A DNA stretch of 40,957 nt, taken from assembly GCF_003182595.1 (NCBI RefSeq), contig NZ_PDNZ01000012.1:1-40957 (forward strand), read 5' to 3'. Source of the stretch: Prosthecochloris marina (GTDB taxonomy: Bacteria; Bacteroidota; Chlorobiia; Chlorobiales; Chlorobiaceae). The notes beneath the pieces are model-generated. The model saw only the letters and a list, made by a program, of their open reading frames with translations, had not been told where the DNA came from and did not search any database. This document shows positions 26,794 to 34,319 of the stretch, piece after piece; within the stretch, counting starts at the first letter, position 1; the number at the start of each line of letters is the position of its first letter. The translations under genes and the position numbers were made by a program.

Positions 26794-27456
26794 ATGCAGC
26801 AACCTGAGAGCATTGATTGTAATTTCAAATTCGAAGTTGCGCGTAAGCTCATACACCTTTCTTCAGTTTCCATTGCCATCATATACTGCACCATTACAAA
26901 GGAACTGGCACTCGTACTTCTTACCCCTCTTTTTTTCGGTTTTTTTCTGGTCGATCTTCTGAAGAACTTTGTCCCTTCGCTATCCCGCTGGTATCATTGT
27001 ACCTTTGATCCGATGCTCAGGGAGCATGAGCTTGAAAAAGAACCCTTACAGCTCAATGGAGCGACGTACATCACGCTTTCCGCATTGCTAATGGTGCTTT
27101 TTTTTCCGAAAATCATTGCCATCACCTGCTTTTCAATGGTTGCCATTTCGGATACGATGGCCGCTCTGGTCGGCAGAAAATTCGGAAAGCACAGAATAGG
27201 GGAAAAAAGTCTCGAGGGAAGCTTGGCCTTTTTCGTATCGTCAATCCTGATCGTACTCATTGTTCCGAAACTCGATCTGATCGCCGGCATTGTCACAGCC
27301 TTGGCAGCAACAGTGGTGGAGGCGCTCTCATTGCGAATAAAGAACTATAAGGTTGACGACAACCTTACCATACCTCTGGCAGGCGCTCTTATCTGTTACC
27401 TTTACTACATTCTTGTTTTACCCGATAAGCTGCCGTTGCTCGAAACCTGCCCCTGA
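26794..27456 (+). CDS. Polyprenol/diacylglycerol kinase-like (SEC59/phytol kinase) membrane protein
   Basis: The 220-residue protein, from the ATG of MQQPESIDCNFKFEVARKLIHLSS, has six to seven membrane segments. The motif AISDTMAALVGRKFGKHRIGEKSLEGSLAFF matches the CTP-dependent dolichol/phytol kinase and CDP-diglyceride synthetase-like group, and RKLIHL at the start is usual for it. In phototrophs relatives phosphorylate phytol or farnesol released from chlorophyll; that substrate is a guess based on the likely host. An upstream TTG start at 26707 seems unlikely. It is followed by tsaC after 15 bases and may share its transcript. Confidence 0.82.
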   Translation: MQQPESIDCNFKFEVARKLIHLSSVSIAIIYCTITKELALVLLTPLFFGFFLVDLLKNFVPSLSRWYHCTFDPMLREHELEKEPLQLNGATYITLSALLMVLFFPKIIAITCFSMVAISDTMAALVGRKFGKHRIGEKSLEGSLAFFVSSILIVLIVPKLDLIAGIVTALAATVVEALSLRIKNYKVDDNLTIPLAGALICYLYYILVLPDKLPLLETCP

Positions 27457-27471
27457 ACAGTTTCCTTTCCT

Positions 27472-28419
27472 ATGCAGACAATAGTGACCGAATCAGTTGA
27501 CGTTGCAGCAAGATGGCTCAACCGAGGAGAAGTGGTTGCCTTTCCAACAGAAACCGTCTATGGCCTCGGTGGAGACATAACCAATGAAAAAGCTCTCGAA
27601 AACATTTTTGCCGCCAAGGGCAGACCGGGGGACAACCCGCTGATCGTGCATATCCACGCCCCCGAACAAATACAGGACATTGCATCTGAAATCCCTCCAA
27701 CAGCCGAGATATTCATTCAACATTTTTTTCCGGGCCCCCTGACACTGATACTCAAAAAGAACACCACCGTCCCGAATCTTGTTACAGGAGGGTTGCCAAC
27801 CGTCGGGATACGCTGTCCGGCACACCCTGTCGCGAATGAGTTTCTGAAACGATGCAATCATCCGGTAGCCGCCCCTTCGGCAAACATTTCAGGCCGTCCG
27901 AGCTCGACCGATTGGCAGGCGGTCTACGATGACCTGAAAGGCAAAGTCCGCTGCGTCCTCAAAGGTCCGCAAAGCACTATAGGACTTGAATCAACGATTG
28001 TCGATTGCTCCGACAACCCTCCCCGGCTGCTGAGATCCGGTGCCGTCAGCCTGGAATCCCTCAGAAAATATGTTCCCGAAACGCTTCCAGCAGCCCCGGC
28101 AGAAACACACCAGCAACCCAAAAGCCCCGGGCTCAAGTATCCGCACTACTCACCTTCGGCACAGATCGAACTTTGCGGTGGCGGCTACTCCGACTGCACA
28201 GGAAGCGCAAACAGTGCCTGGATAGGCCTGTCTTCACCACCGGAAAAAGTCTCAAAAATCGCCCTCTGCAAGACTCCTGAAGAATACGCCCACAAACTTT
28301 TCAGCTTCTTCCGCGAATGCGACCGCGAACACATAGCAATCATCTACTGCGAAATGCCGCCAGAAAAAGGCATCGGCAGAGCAATCCGCGACCGCCTGCA
28401 ACGCGCCGCGGAAAAGTGA
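27472..28419 (+). CDS. tsaC: Threonylcarbamoyl-AMP synthase, Sua5 type
   Basis: The 315-residue enzyme makes threonylcarbamoyl-AMP for the t6A37 modification of tRNAs reading ANN codons. The YrdC core (residues 1-200) has GEVVAFPTETVYGLGGD, IFAAKGRPGDNPLIVH, FFPGPLTLIL, VGIRCPAHPVA and AAPSANISGRPSSTD. A linker with PGLKYPHYSP leads to a C-terminal Sua5 domain, so it is the long form. It lies 15 bases after the prenol kinase gene. Confidence 0.95.
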   Translation: MQTIVTESVDVAARWLNRGEVVAFPTETVYGLGGDITNEKALENIFAAKGRPGDNPLIVHIHAPEQIQDIASEIPPTAEIFIQHFFPGPLTLILKKNTTVPNLVTGGLPTVGIRCPAHPVANEFLKRCNHPVAAPSANISGRPSSTDWQAVYDDLKGKVRCVLKGPQSTIGLESTIVDCSDNPPRLLRSGAVSLESLRKYVPETLPAAPAETHQQPKSPGLKYPHYSPSAQIELCGGGYSDCTGSANSAWIGLSSPPEKVSKIALCKTPEEYAHKLFSFFRECDREHIAIIYCEMPPEKGIGRAIRDRLQRAAEK

Positions 28420-28676
28420 CATTCGCTGCATGCAAATGCCGCCCCCTGCAATCGAAGTCCACACGATAGCCGATACAGACCAAATAGCGTGCCGGTGACG
28501 GCTACGGAAATAGTGCGCTGCGTAACGAAAGGAAGTAAAACGCAGATCTATAACCGACAATCACGACAAGAGGACCTGAGTCGGTTGAAACCATCGGAGG
28601 CTTTGAGTGCAGATGGAGCTATTACCTCCGAGATACTATGATCAGGAGAACCTGTCCACAATGTAAAGTGCGCTAT
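28420..28676. other. Intergenic region between convergent tsaC and the OB-fold gene
   Basis: I see no gene, no tRNA and no terminator with a U-tract here; the stretch is unremarkable. Confidence 0.4.
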
Positions 28677-29027
28677 TTAAAATGGTAGATCATCACTACC
28701 TTCGGGAGAATTTGTTTGATCGTAGTACACCGATTCCTCATCGGATGGCTGGGGGGCAGCCCCTCCTGACGGCTCTACTCTCCAGCCTTTCGCATCCGTG
28801 TACCACCGTCCATTGAACTCTCTGCTTTCAAGATCGAAGGAGATTTTGACAGCGGTACCGTTGCGGAAAAGCGGATTTTCAGCCTTCTCCCCCCAGAAAG
28901 AAAAGCAGATTTTTTTCGGATACTGTTCATCAGTTTCCAGGATCACTTCCTGCTTTTTCCACTTTCCGTTTTTGCCTTCCCCTGTTTTCGGAAGGAGTAC
29001 CTCTATTATAGTTCCTGTGATATCCAT
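28677..29027 (-). CDS. DUF3127-like small OB-fold protein with SSB-type tail
   Basis: The 116-residue protein opens with MDITGTIIEVLLPKTGEGKNGKWKKQ, an OB-like five-strand core as in the DUF3127 family of Bacteroidetes/Chlorobi, including an EFNGRWYTDAKGWRV segment. It ends in an acidic tip SPEGSDDLPF, which mimics the DDIPF tail by which SSB recruits repair proteins. Single-stranded DNA binding is therefore plausible. It lies next to the leader-distal end of the CRISPR array but is separated from it by 380 bases, so no functional link is shown. Confidence 0.75.
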   Translation of the reverse strand: MDITGTIIEVLLPKTGEGKNGKWKKQEVILETDEQYPKKICFSFWGEKAENPLFRNGTAVKISFDLESREFNGRWYTDAKGWRVEPSGGAAPQPSDEESVYYDQTNSPEGSDDLPF

Positions 29028-29195
29028 GTGTTTATCCCGGTTTTGTTCTTGCTGTTAAACCATGAATAAATGACAGTGACGGGAATTTCACAAGAAGTTA
29101 TTGTCTATCGGTTGTATCAGGAAAAATGCAGCGATACAATATTCACACTTGTGCTGTAAAATAATTGTACCTCCATCCCCTTTCTTTACATAGTA

Positions 29196-29400
29196 TTGAT
29201 CCAAATAAACAGGCAGGCATTCCACGTTATTGGCATTGTGGTCACCGCATTCTCCTCTTCCGGCTGTTGCACAGGATCCCGAGGATATTTTCCCTGGATG
29301 GAGATGGAAGAGACTGTAGTTACGGCAACGAAAAACGAGCGGGGGTTTATGGGACCCTTACTCTGGTTGATCGGGGGCTCGTCCTACAAAATAAATTCCT
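29196..29400 (+). pseudogene. Possible remnant of a TonB-dependent receptor start
   Basis: One frame reads a hydrophobic stretch (VIGIVVTAFSSSGCC) and then EMEETVVTATKNERGF (about 29301-29348), close to the TonB/plug box ETVVTATR seen in receptors. It stops at 29466 without any barrel. The likeness rests on about 15 residues and may be chance. The rest of 29028-29407 holds only the OB-fold promoter region. Confidence 0.2.
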
Positions 29401-29407
29401 CAATGAT

Positions 29408-29437
29408 ACCGTATGTCCATATTGGTGCAATTATAAG
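29408..29437 (-). repeat. Decayed leader-distal CRISPR repeat
   Basis: The last 18 bases of the unit (CCATATTGGTGCAATTATAAG region) match the repeat with few changes while the first half has diverged. It is 37 bases from the next repeat, in phase with the array, so it belongs to it. Confidence 0.85.
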
Positions 29438-30973
29438 AAGAGGTCATCGACCGCCCCCCTTTTACTGATATTCTGTTTCAATTCCACGTTGGTGCAATTA
29501 CAAGGTAGTAAACGCCATCATCGACCACCTTGCCGAGCTCTTGTTTCAATTCCACGTTGGTGCAATTACAAGTTAAAGTGATCCACGCAGGTGTGACCAT
29601 CGTCGAGGGTTTCAATTCCACGTTGGTGCAATTACAAGTACATGACCTCGAAGGTTCAGCGCGATTTCGAGGAGGTTTCAATTCCACGTTGGTGCAATTA
29701 CAAGCTCGGCCTGCGCTTCGCCTTTTCTTCAGACACATCTCGTTTCAATTCCACGTTGGTGCAATTACAAGTATCGAGGCTCAGTTGATGGCGTATGTAA
29801 CTGAGCTTGTTTCAATTCCACGTTGGTGCAATTACAAGGCGTGCAACGGCAAAGTACAGGAGCTTCATGTATGTCGTTTCAATTCCACGTTGGTGCAATT
29901 ACAAGCAAAAAAAGCAGCAGAGAAGCAAGAAAAGTTGCTTGGTTTCAATTCCACGTTGGTGCAATTACAAGGGGATCGAGCAGTTCAGAAGATCTCACCG
30001 ACTACTATGTTTCAATTCCACGTTGGTGCAATTACAAGGTACGGTATCGAGAAAACACATTTTTAATTGACATAGTTTCAATTCCACGTTGGTGCAATTA
30101 CAAGTTGACATACTGCCATCTTTACCGGACAAAAGTGTTGATAGTTTCAATTCCACGTTGGTGCAATTACAAGATGCCGGGTCACACGTGGTTCGATGTG
30201 CTTTAATGCGTTTCAATTCAACGTTGGTGCAATTACAAGGCCAGTGTATTGGGTGTAGACTTGAATATTCTCGACGAGTTTCAATTCCACGTTGGTGCAA
30301 TTACAAGACCGACGGGTGTCGATGCCTTGGAGCATTCGTCATTAGTTTCAATTCCACGTTGGTGCAATTACAAGTGGTCTCATGAGGAAATCGAAGAAAG
30401 TGATTCCAAGTTTCAATTCCACGTTGGTGCAATTACAAGAATACGACAGAGAAGATCTATCACAGCACGCAGAAGCGTTTCAATTCCACGTTGGTGCAAT
30501 TACAAGGATGAACTACGGGCGACTTCGATAGTGCAACAAATAGGTTTCAATTCCACGTTGGTGCAATTACAAGCCTCATTGTTTTTCAGGGAGCGGTCGG
30601 GTTTGACAAAGTTTCAATTCCACGTTGGTGCAATTACAAGAAGTCTGCGTTGATGACGAGCAATCTTGTCAAATTCGTTTCAATTCCACGTTGGTGCAAT
30701 TACAAGCCTTGAGTATCGATACATAACCGTTTTCAACATAAGGTTTCAATTCCACGTTGGTGCAATTACAAGTACGGATTCGCCGAACATCCGATCGTCG
30801 AGGGGCGGCGTTTCAATTCCACGTTGGTGCAATTACAAGCGAACACACTCCTGAAGCCCTGGGGCCGACGGCTGCGTTTCAATTCCACGTTGGTGCAATT
30901 ACAAGATACCCGTATTTATCAGGCTTTTGTGAAGATCCTGTGTGTTTCAATTCCACGTTGGTGCAATTACAAG
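29408..30973 (-). CRISPR. CRISPR array, 23 intact repeats plus one decayed repeat
   Basis: The 30-base repeat reads GTTTCAATTCC...GCAATTACAAG on the plus strand; intact copies start at 29475, 29543, 29609, 29675, 29742, 29809, 29876, 29942, 30009, 30075, 30144, 30210, 30278, 30345, 30410, 30477, 30544, 30611, 30677, 30743, 30810, 30876 and 30944. Spacers are 35-39 bases. On the minus strand each repeat ends ATTGAAAC, the 8-base 5' handle of type I-B crRNAs, so transcription is inferred to run leftward from the cas4 side, the same direction as the cas genes. The repeat at 30210 has C changed to A inside. The unit at 29408-29437 matches only its last half and marks the old, leader-distal end. 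No spacer was matched to a target, as no search could be run. Confidence 0.98.
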
Positions 30974-31205
30974 CCGGCATATATTCGGCTGAAGAATGGC
31001 GATTTTATTGAGTCTCATCTCGATAAATCGCCTAATTTTGTCGTCAGGGTGTAATAGCCGGAAAAACCCGGAACCCCGACGACATTTTTAATTTATTATT
31101 TTCAGGGAAGATAGAAAACCAAGGCTGGCTTTTTCAGGAGCACTTCTGATTTCAAACAGGCATATCGAGACTGCCTGACGACATACTGATCAACACATAT
31201 ATATG
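30974..31205 (-). promoter_or_regulatory. Inferred CRISPR leader
   Basis: This 232-base segment lies between the first repeat (30944-30973, in the inferred direction) and the cas4 stop. It contains an AT-rich block (31083-31103) with a possible minus-strand promoter (TTGGTT, 16 bases, AATAAT), a strong hairpin close to the repeat (30998-31032) and a CAGGCA-N9-TGCCTG inverted repeat (31157-31177) just after cas4. The leader role is inferred from handle orientation and the decayed repeat at the other end. Confidence 0.65.
30998..31032. other. Leader hairpin next to the first repeat
   Basis: GGCGATTTTATTGAG (30998-31012) pairs with CTCGATAAATCGCC (31019-31032) around the loop TCTCAT. The stem is about 14 pairs with one bulged T and one G-U. 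It starts 24 bases from the first repeat. Confidence 0.8.
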
Positions 31206-31706
31206 CTAAGCCCAACAAAATTCATAATATGCGCACATTTTGCAGAATTTCTTGTTAATCCTCTCAGGGACGTTTACCCGATTAATAATAGCCGTCATAT
31301 CGTCGAAAATTTCTTGAATTTTGTGTTCGTCATTTTTCGACAACTCGATTTCAAGGGTTTTCTTGAGTTTTGGATAATCAAGCCTACCGGTAACTGAAGT
31401 AACTCCAGAACTCTTCAGGTAAAATAAATAATATTTCAGTTGCCAGATATGGGCTTCCTCCATCTTGTCGGATTTTTTCACCTCATGCACCACTTTGTGC
31501 CGCTTGTCATAGAAATCAAGTACAGCTCCATCGCTTAACTGAATTTCATGCCGTTCCTCAGGATACGTTGTCTCACTGATGAACTTGCCTTCTTCCACGG
31601 CACTGAAATCGCTCTCAAACTGTAGTTGCCGATCAAAAAGCCACAGCTTTCGATGACAAATAAAATAGTAACTGATTTTTGTCCCGTTGACCTTTGGATA
31701 GAGCAT
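31206..31706 (-). CDS. cas4: CRISPR-associated exonuclease Cas4
   Basis: The 166-residue protein trims and selects prespacers with Cas1-Cas2. The N-terminus TKISYYFICHRKLWLF holds Cys17, and the end CKMCAYYEFCWA holds Cys155, Cys158 and Cys164, the four iron-sulfur ligands. The RecB-like nuclease core shows VLDFYDKRHKVVHEVKKSDK (Asp and EVKK) and QLKYYLFYLK. Length is normal for the I-B type. It is last in the operon, after cas2 and next to the leader, whereas cas4-cas1-cas2 is the usual order. It lies 6 bases after cas2. Confidence 0.93.
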   Translation of the reverse strand: MLYPKVNGTKISYYFICHRKLWLFDRQLQFESDFSAVEEGKFISETTYPEERHEIQLSDGAVLDFYDKRHKVVHEVKKSDKMEEAHIWQLKYYLFYLKSSGVTSVTGRLDYPKLKKTLEIELSKNDEHKIQEIFDDMTAIINRVNVPERINKKFCKMCAYYEFCWA

Positions 31707-31712
31707 AACGTA

Positions 31713-31973
31713 TCAAAGAAAATTGGAAGCCGGCCTTTTTTCCGTACCTATAATTTCTTTGTTCATATACTTGCCGTTCAACTCAAAAAAGATGATAGAG
31801 TCTGCTTCTTCATTGCAGAACCTGCCCGCCTCATATTTAAGTTTCTGATATGACGCAGGAGTCATCTCACCTTCAAAAACGGAGTTCTGGATATGATGCA
31901 TATATTTGCGAAAGATCTTCAGCATTTTACCAACCCTTTTTTCCCCGACATCATAAACCGCTATGTAGTACAT
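31713..31973 (-). CDS. cas2: CRISPR-associated endonuclease Cas2
   Basis: The 86-residue ferredoxin-fold protein begins MYYIAVYDVGEKRVGKMLKIFRKY with the conserved Asp8 and continues HIQNSVFEGEMTPASYQKL, typical of Cas2. It forms the centre of the Cas1-Cas2 integrase. It lies between cas1 (65-base gap) and cas4. Confidence 0.95.
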   Translation of the reverse strand: MYYIAVYDVGEKRVGKMLKIFRKYMHHIQNSVFEGEMTPASYQKLKYEAGRFCNEEADSIIFFELNGKYMNKEIIGTEKRPASNFL

Positions 31974-32038
31974 CTTTGCTAAGAATTATGATTTTTGATT
32001 ATGGATTATCATCTCTCCTGAAAGAATCGGCATTTGTC

Positions 32039-33193
32039 CTACCACCAGCTTCGGAATGCGCGGTAGGGTTCCTCACCGATAAGGTGTTTAATAAGTTTGT
32101 AGCACTCCAAACGAATGAGCCTACGGTACGAAACATTCCTGCCAAGGCCCCTATGCTTTATGGTTGTGCGCATCCTCTCCTCAAATTCCTTGACCACAAT
32201 TTTTCGTCCTGCATCGTTCAAGTGACAGAAATTCAAGGCACTGGTAAAATGTTTGGCCTGAATCTCCCTGGTGTTGACCAGCTTGAAAATCATTCGGTCA
32301 ATAAACATTGGTTTGAAAATTTCAGCCAAATCAAGGGCAAGCGAAAATCGGCGCTCCGAAGGTTCGTGAAGAAAAGATACTGTGGGATTAAGTTGTGTTC
32401 GGTAAATTTCCGTGAGGCAAGCTGAATACATCAAGCTATTGCCGAACGATACGAGCGCGTTGACTGCATTATCCGGCGGACGCTTGACTCGTTCCGAAAA
32501 TGAAAACGCTGGATCAGCCGAGCGAAGCAGATGCTGCCATACCTGATAGTACACCTTACGAATATTCCCCTCGATACCCATCAGTTCAGGAATATCCGGA
32601 GCATTCACGATACCCGCCAAAAGTGATTCGATTTGTGTTATGGTATGAAAAAGTAATTCAAGGCTCTCAGGCCCCAGAGCACCCTGCCGTGAATCTGCTG
32701 TGTAGTATTTCAGGTTCCGCACTATGTTCCCTGCCGCTGCTCCTATAAACTCACGGGCAAGCTCCATCCGTTTTTTCTTTGCACTGTAGTACTTGACCTG
32801 ATGCACGACCACATATCCTGACAACAAATGCTCACGCGGATAGTACGAACCGGAATAAAACCCGTAATAATTGAACAGATGCATAGGGATGCGGTTCCTG
32901 GTCAGGAAGTTCAGGAACTTCGAATTGAAATTCACCTCCCCGAAAACGAAAAACGAGTCGATGTTGTTTATCGGAATCACTCTCCTCCCGCCAGTATTGA
33001 GCAGGGTATCATCAAACGGATTGAGCCCATAGGTCTCCTGTTCATCTGGCTCAAGGTAGAGCGAAGGATCTGATTCAACCGTCACTTCTTCCTGCGTTGC
33101 ATACGGCACAAAACAGATGGTGTTCTCCTTCCGCTGGAGAACACCGTTCGAAAAGATATAAAACGGTTGTTTTGTCGGGATCGTGAAAGGCAT
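32039..33193 (-). CDS. cas1: CRISPR-associated integrase Cas1
   Basis: The 384-residue integrase has the expected N-terminal beta domain (YIFSNGVLQRKENTI; PINNIDSFFVFGEVNFNSKFLNFLTRNRIPMHLFNYYGFYSG) and helical catalytic domain. The metal residues are visible as Glu208 in GIEGNIRKVYY, His276 in FLHEPSERRFSLALDLAEIF and Glu291. Compared with the usual 330 residues it has an insertion of about 40 acidic residues (about 30-70) between the first strands. Type I-B affinity fits the rest of the locus. It follows cas7 after 44 bases. Confidence 0.96.
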   Translation of the reverse strand: MPFTIPTKQPFYIFSNGVLQRKENTICFVPYATQEEVTVESDPSLYLEPDEQETYGLNPFDDTLLNTGGRRVIPINNIDSFFVFGEVNFNSKFLNFLTRNRIPMHLFNYYGFYSGSYYPREHLLSGYVVVHQVKYYSAKKKRMELAREFIGAAAGNIVRNLKYYTADSRQGALGPESLELLFHTITQIESLLAGIVNAPDIPELMGIEGNIRKVYYQVWQHLLRSADPAFSFSERVKRPPDNAVNALVSFGNSLMYSACLTEIYRTQLNPTVSFLHEPSERRFSLALDLAEIFKPMFIDRMIFKLVNTREIQAKHFTSALNFCHLNDAGRKIVVKEFEERMRTTIKHRGLGRNVSYRRLIRLECYKLIKHLIGEEPYRAFRSWW

Positions 33194-33237
33194 AAGGCAA
33201 AATGTATCGGAGATGATTTATGTTATCCCGCGTTATT

Positions 33238-34308
33238 TTATGACGCTGTGGCAATTTGATACTCATAATCGAACTCACTCATTTTTTTAATCAAAGATTT
33301 CTCCGCTTCATCGAGTGCATAAACAGATTCTTTTTTCGTTCTGATATAACCACCTGCAGCTAAAGTGACATACGTTTCAACACCCACCATATCCTCTTCT
33401 ATTATTGGCTCTGCTTTATTTTCTTCATCTTCCTTCAGTTTTGCCCTAATGCTTCCGGCAATTTTATTCGCATTGTCTGAAATAGAAATAGCCAAAGTTT
33501 CCATCAAACTGAACGTACGCGCCTGGTTTGAAGTAATTGACCAGTTAATAATCGCGTTAGCAAGCCCTTTAATCAAGCGTTCACGCTCTTCCCTCGGGGC
33601 AAGCAAACACGCACCGAAAACAGTTTCAGCTTCCGTCCATCCGGCTTGGCGCAAATGCGCTTCCGTTTCTTCCGTAATTTCTGGTTCCAATTTGCTCAGA
33701 GAAACGCAAAACAACCGGCGCAAATCAATCGCGATGTCCTGAACAAAAAGCCCCGTCGCTCTTCTGTTATCAGGAATCCACTTTCTGTTCAGGCTTCTGT
33801 CTTTTCCAAGCAAAAGCTCTGTAATTTCTTCTACGCTTAACGTCTCTCCTTTATCATTCCTTACAATAACTTCATTGTTTGGCCTGTCACTTCGGTCAAA
33901 GGAAATATTTTCCGAATCAACGCCTGAAAGCAACGGATGCAGCCCTCTCATTGCCGAGATGGAAAGCGGGCTTCTTCTTTTTAAGGTTCTATCTTTTCCG
34001 CCTTTTGCAGCTTTCATCCAGCCCCCGAATAGCTGGTCTGAATATGTCGGATCGCAAGATGCATAGACTTCACCTTCTTTCATCACACCCTTATTATCCA
34101 CATCAAATAAAAATGTGGTCGGAGAAGGAACTTGATTCAACTCTTTTGAGAGTGCCTCAAGAATTGAGCGTTTGACCTGTTGCCCGCTGGAATAGGGGAT
34201 ACGGCGGTTGAATTGAGGGTCGTAATATGATTTTTGCCCGTCTGCAACACAAAACACGGTATGCTCCGCTCTTTTGAGCGTTCTAACATAAATGGTGCTC
34301 ATATTCAT
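33238..34308 (-). CDS. cas7: Cascade backbone protein Cas7 (Cst2/DevR/Csp1-like)
   Basis: The 356-residue protein coats the crRNA in Cascade. The start STIYVRTLKRAEHTVFCVADGQKSYYDPQFNRRIPYSSGQQVKRSILEAL is characteristic of the DevR-type Cas7 of type I-B variants, and the middle (GLFVQDIAIDLRRLFCVSLS) continues the fold. Two in-frame ATGs, residues 1 and 3, are both possible and neither has a strong ribosome site. It follows the cas8-like gene after 11 bases. Assignment to Cas7 is firm; the PGING label is from memory. Confidence 0.9.
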   Translation of the reverse strand: MNMSTIYVRTLKRAEHTVFCVADGQKSYYDPQFNRRIPYSSGQQVKRSILEALSKELNQVPSPTTFLFDVDNKGVMKEGEVYASCDPTYSDQLFGGWMKAAKGGKDRTLKRRSPLSISAMRGLHPLLSGVDSENISFDRSDRPNNEVIVRNDKGETLSVEEITELLLGKDRSLNRKWIPDNRRATGLFVQDIAIDLRRLFCVSLSKLEPEITEETEAHLRQAGWTEAETVFGACLLAPREERERLIKGLANAIINWSITSNQARTFSLMETLAISISDNANKIAGSIRAKLKEDEENKAEPIIEEDMVGVETYVTLAAGGYIRTKKESVYALDEAEKSLIKKMSEFDYEYQIATAS

Positions 34309-34319
34309 TTTTTTAGGGT

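Noticed and set aside
28420..28676. Possible small RNA or tRNA between tsaC and the OB-fold gene
   Set aside because: No cloverleaf, anticodon stem or conserved T-arm could be found by eye.
29530..31054. Several open frames of 80-180 codons across the array, rich in FNSTLVQLQ and FQFHVGAIT
   Set aside because: They are translations of the CRISPR repeat and spacers in phase, not genes.
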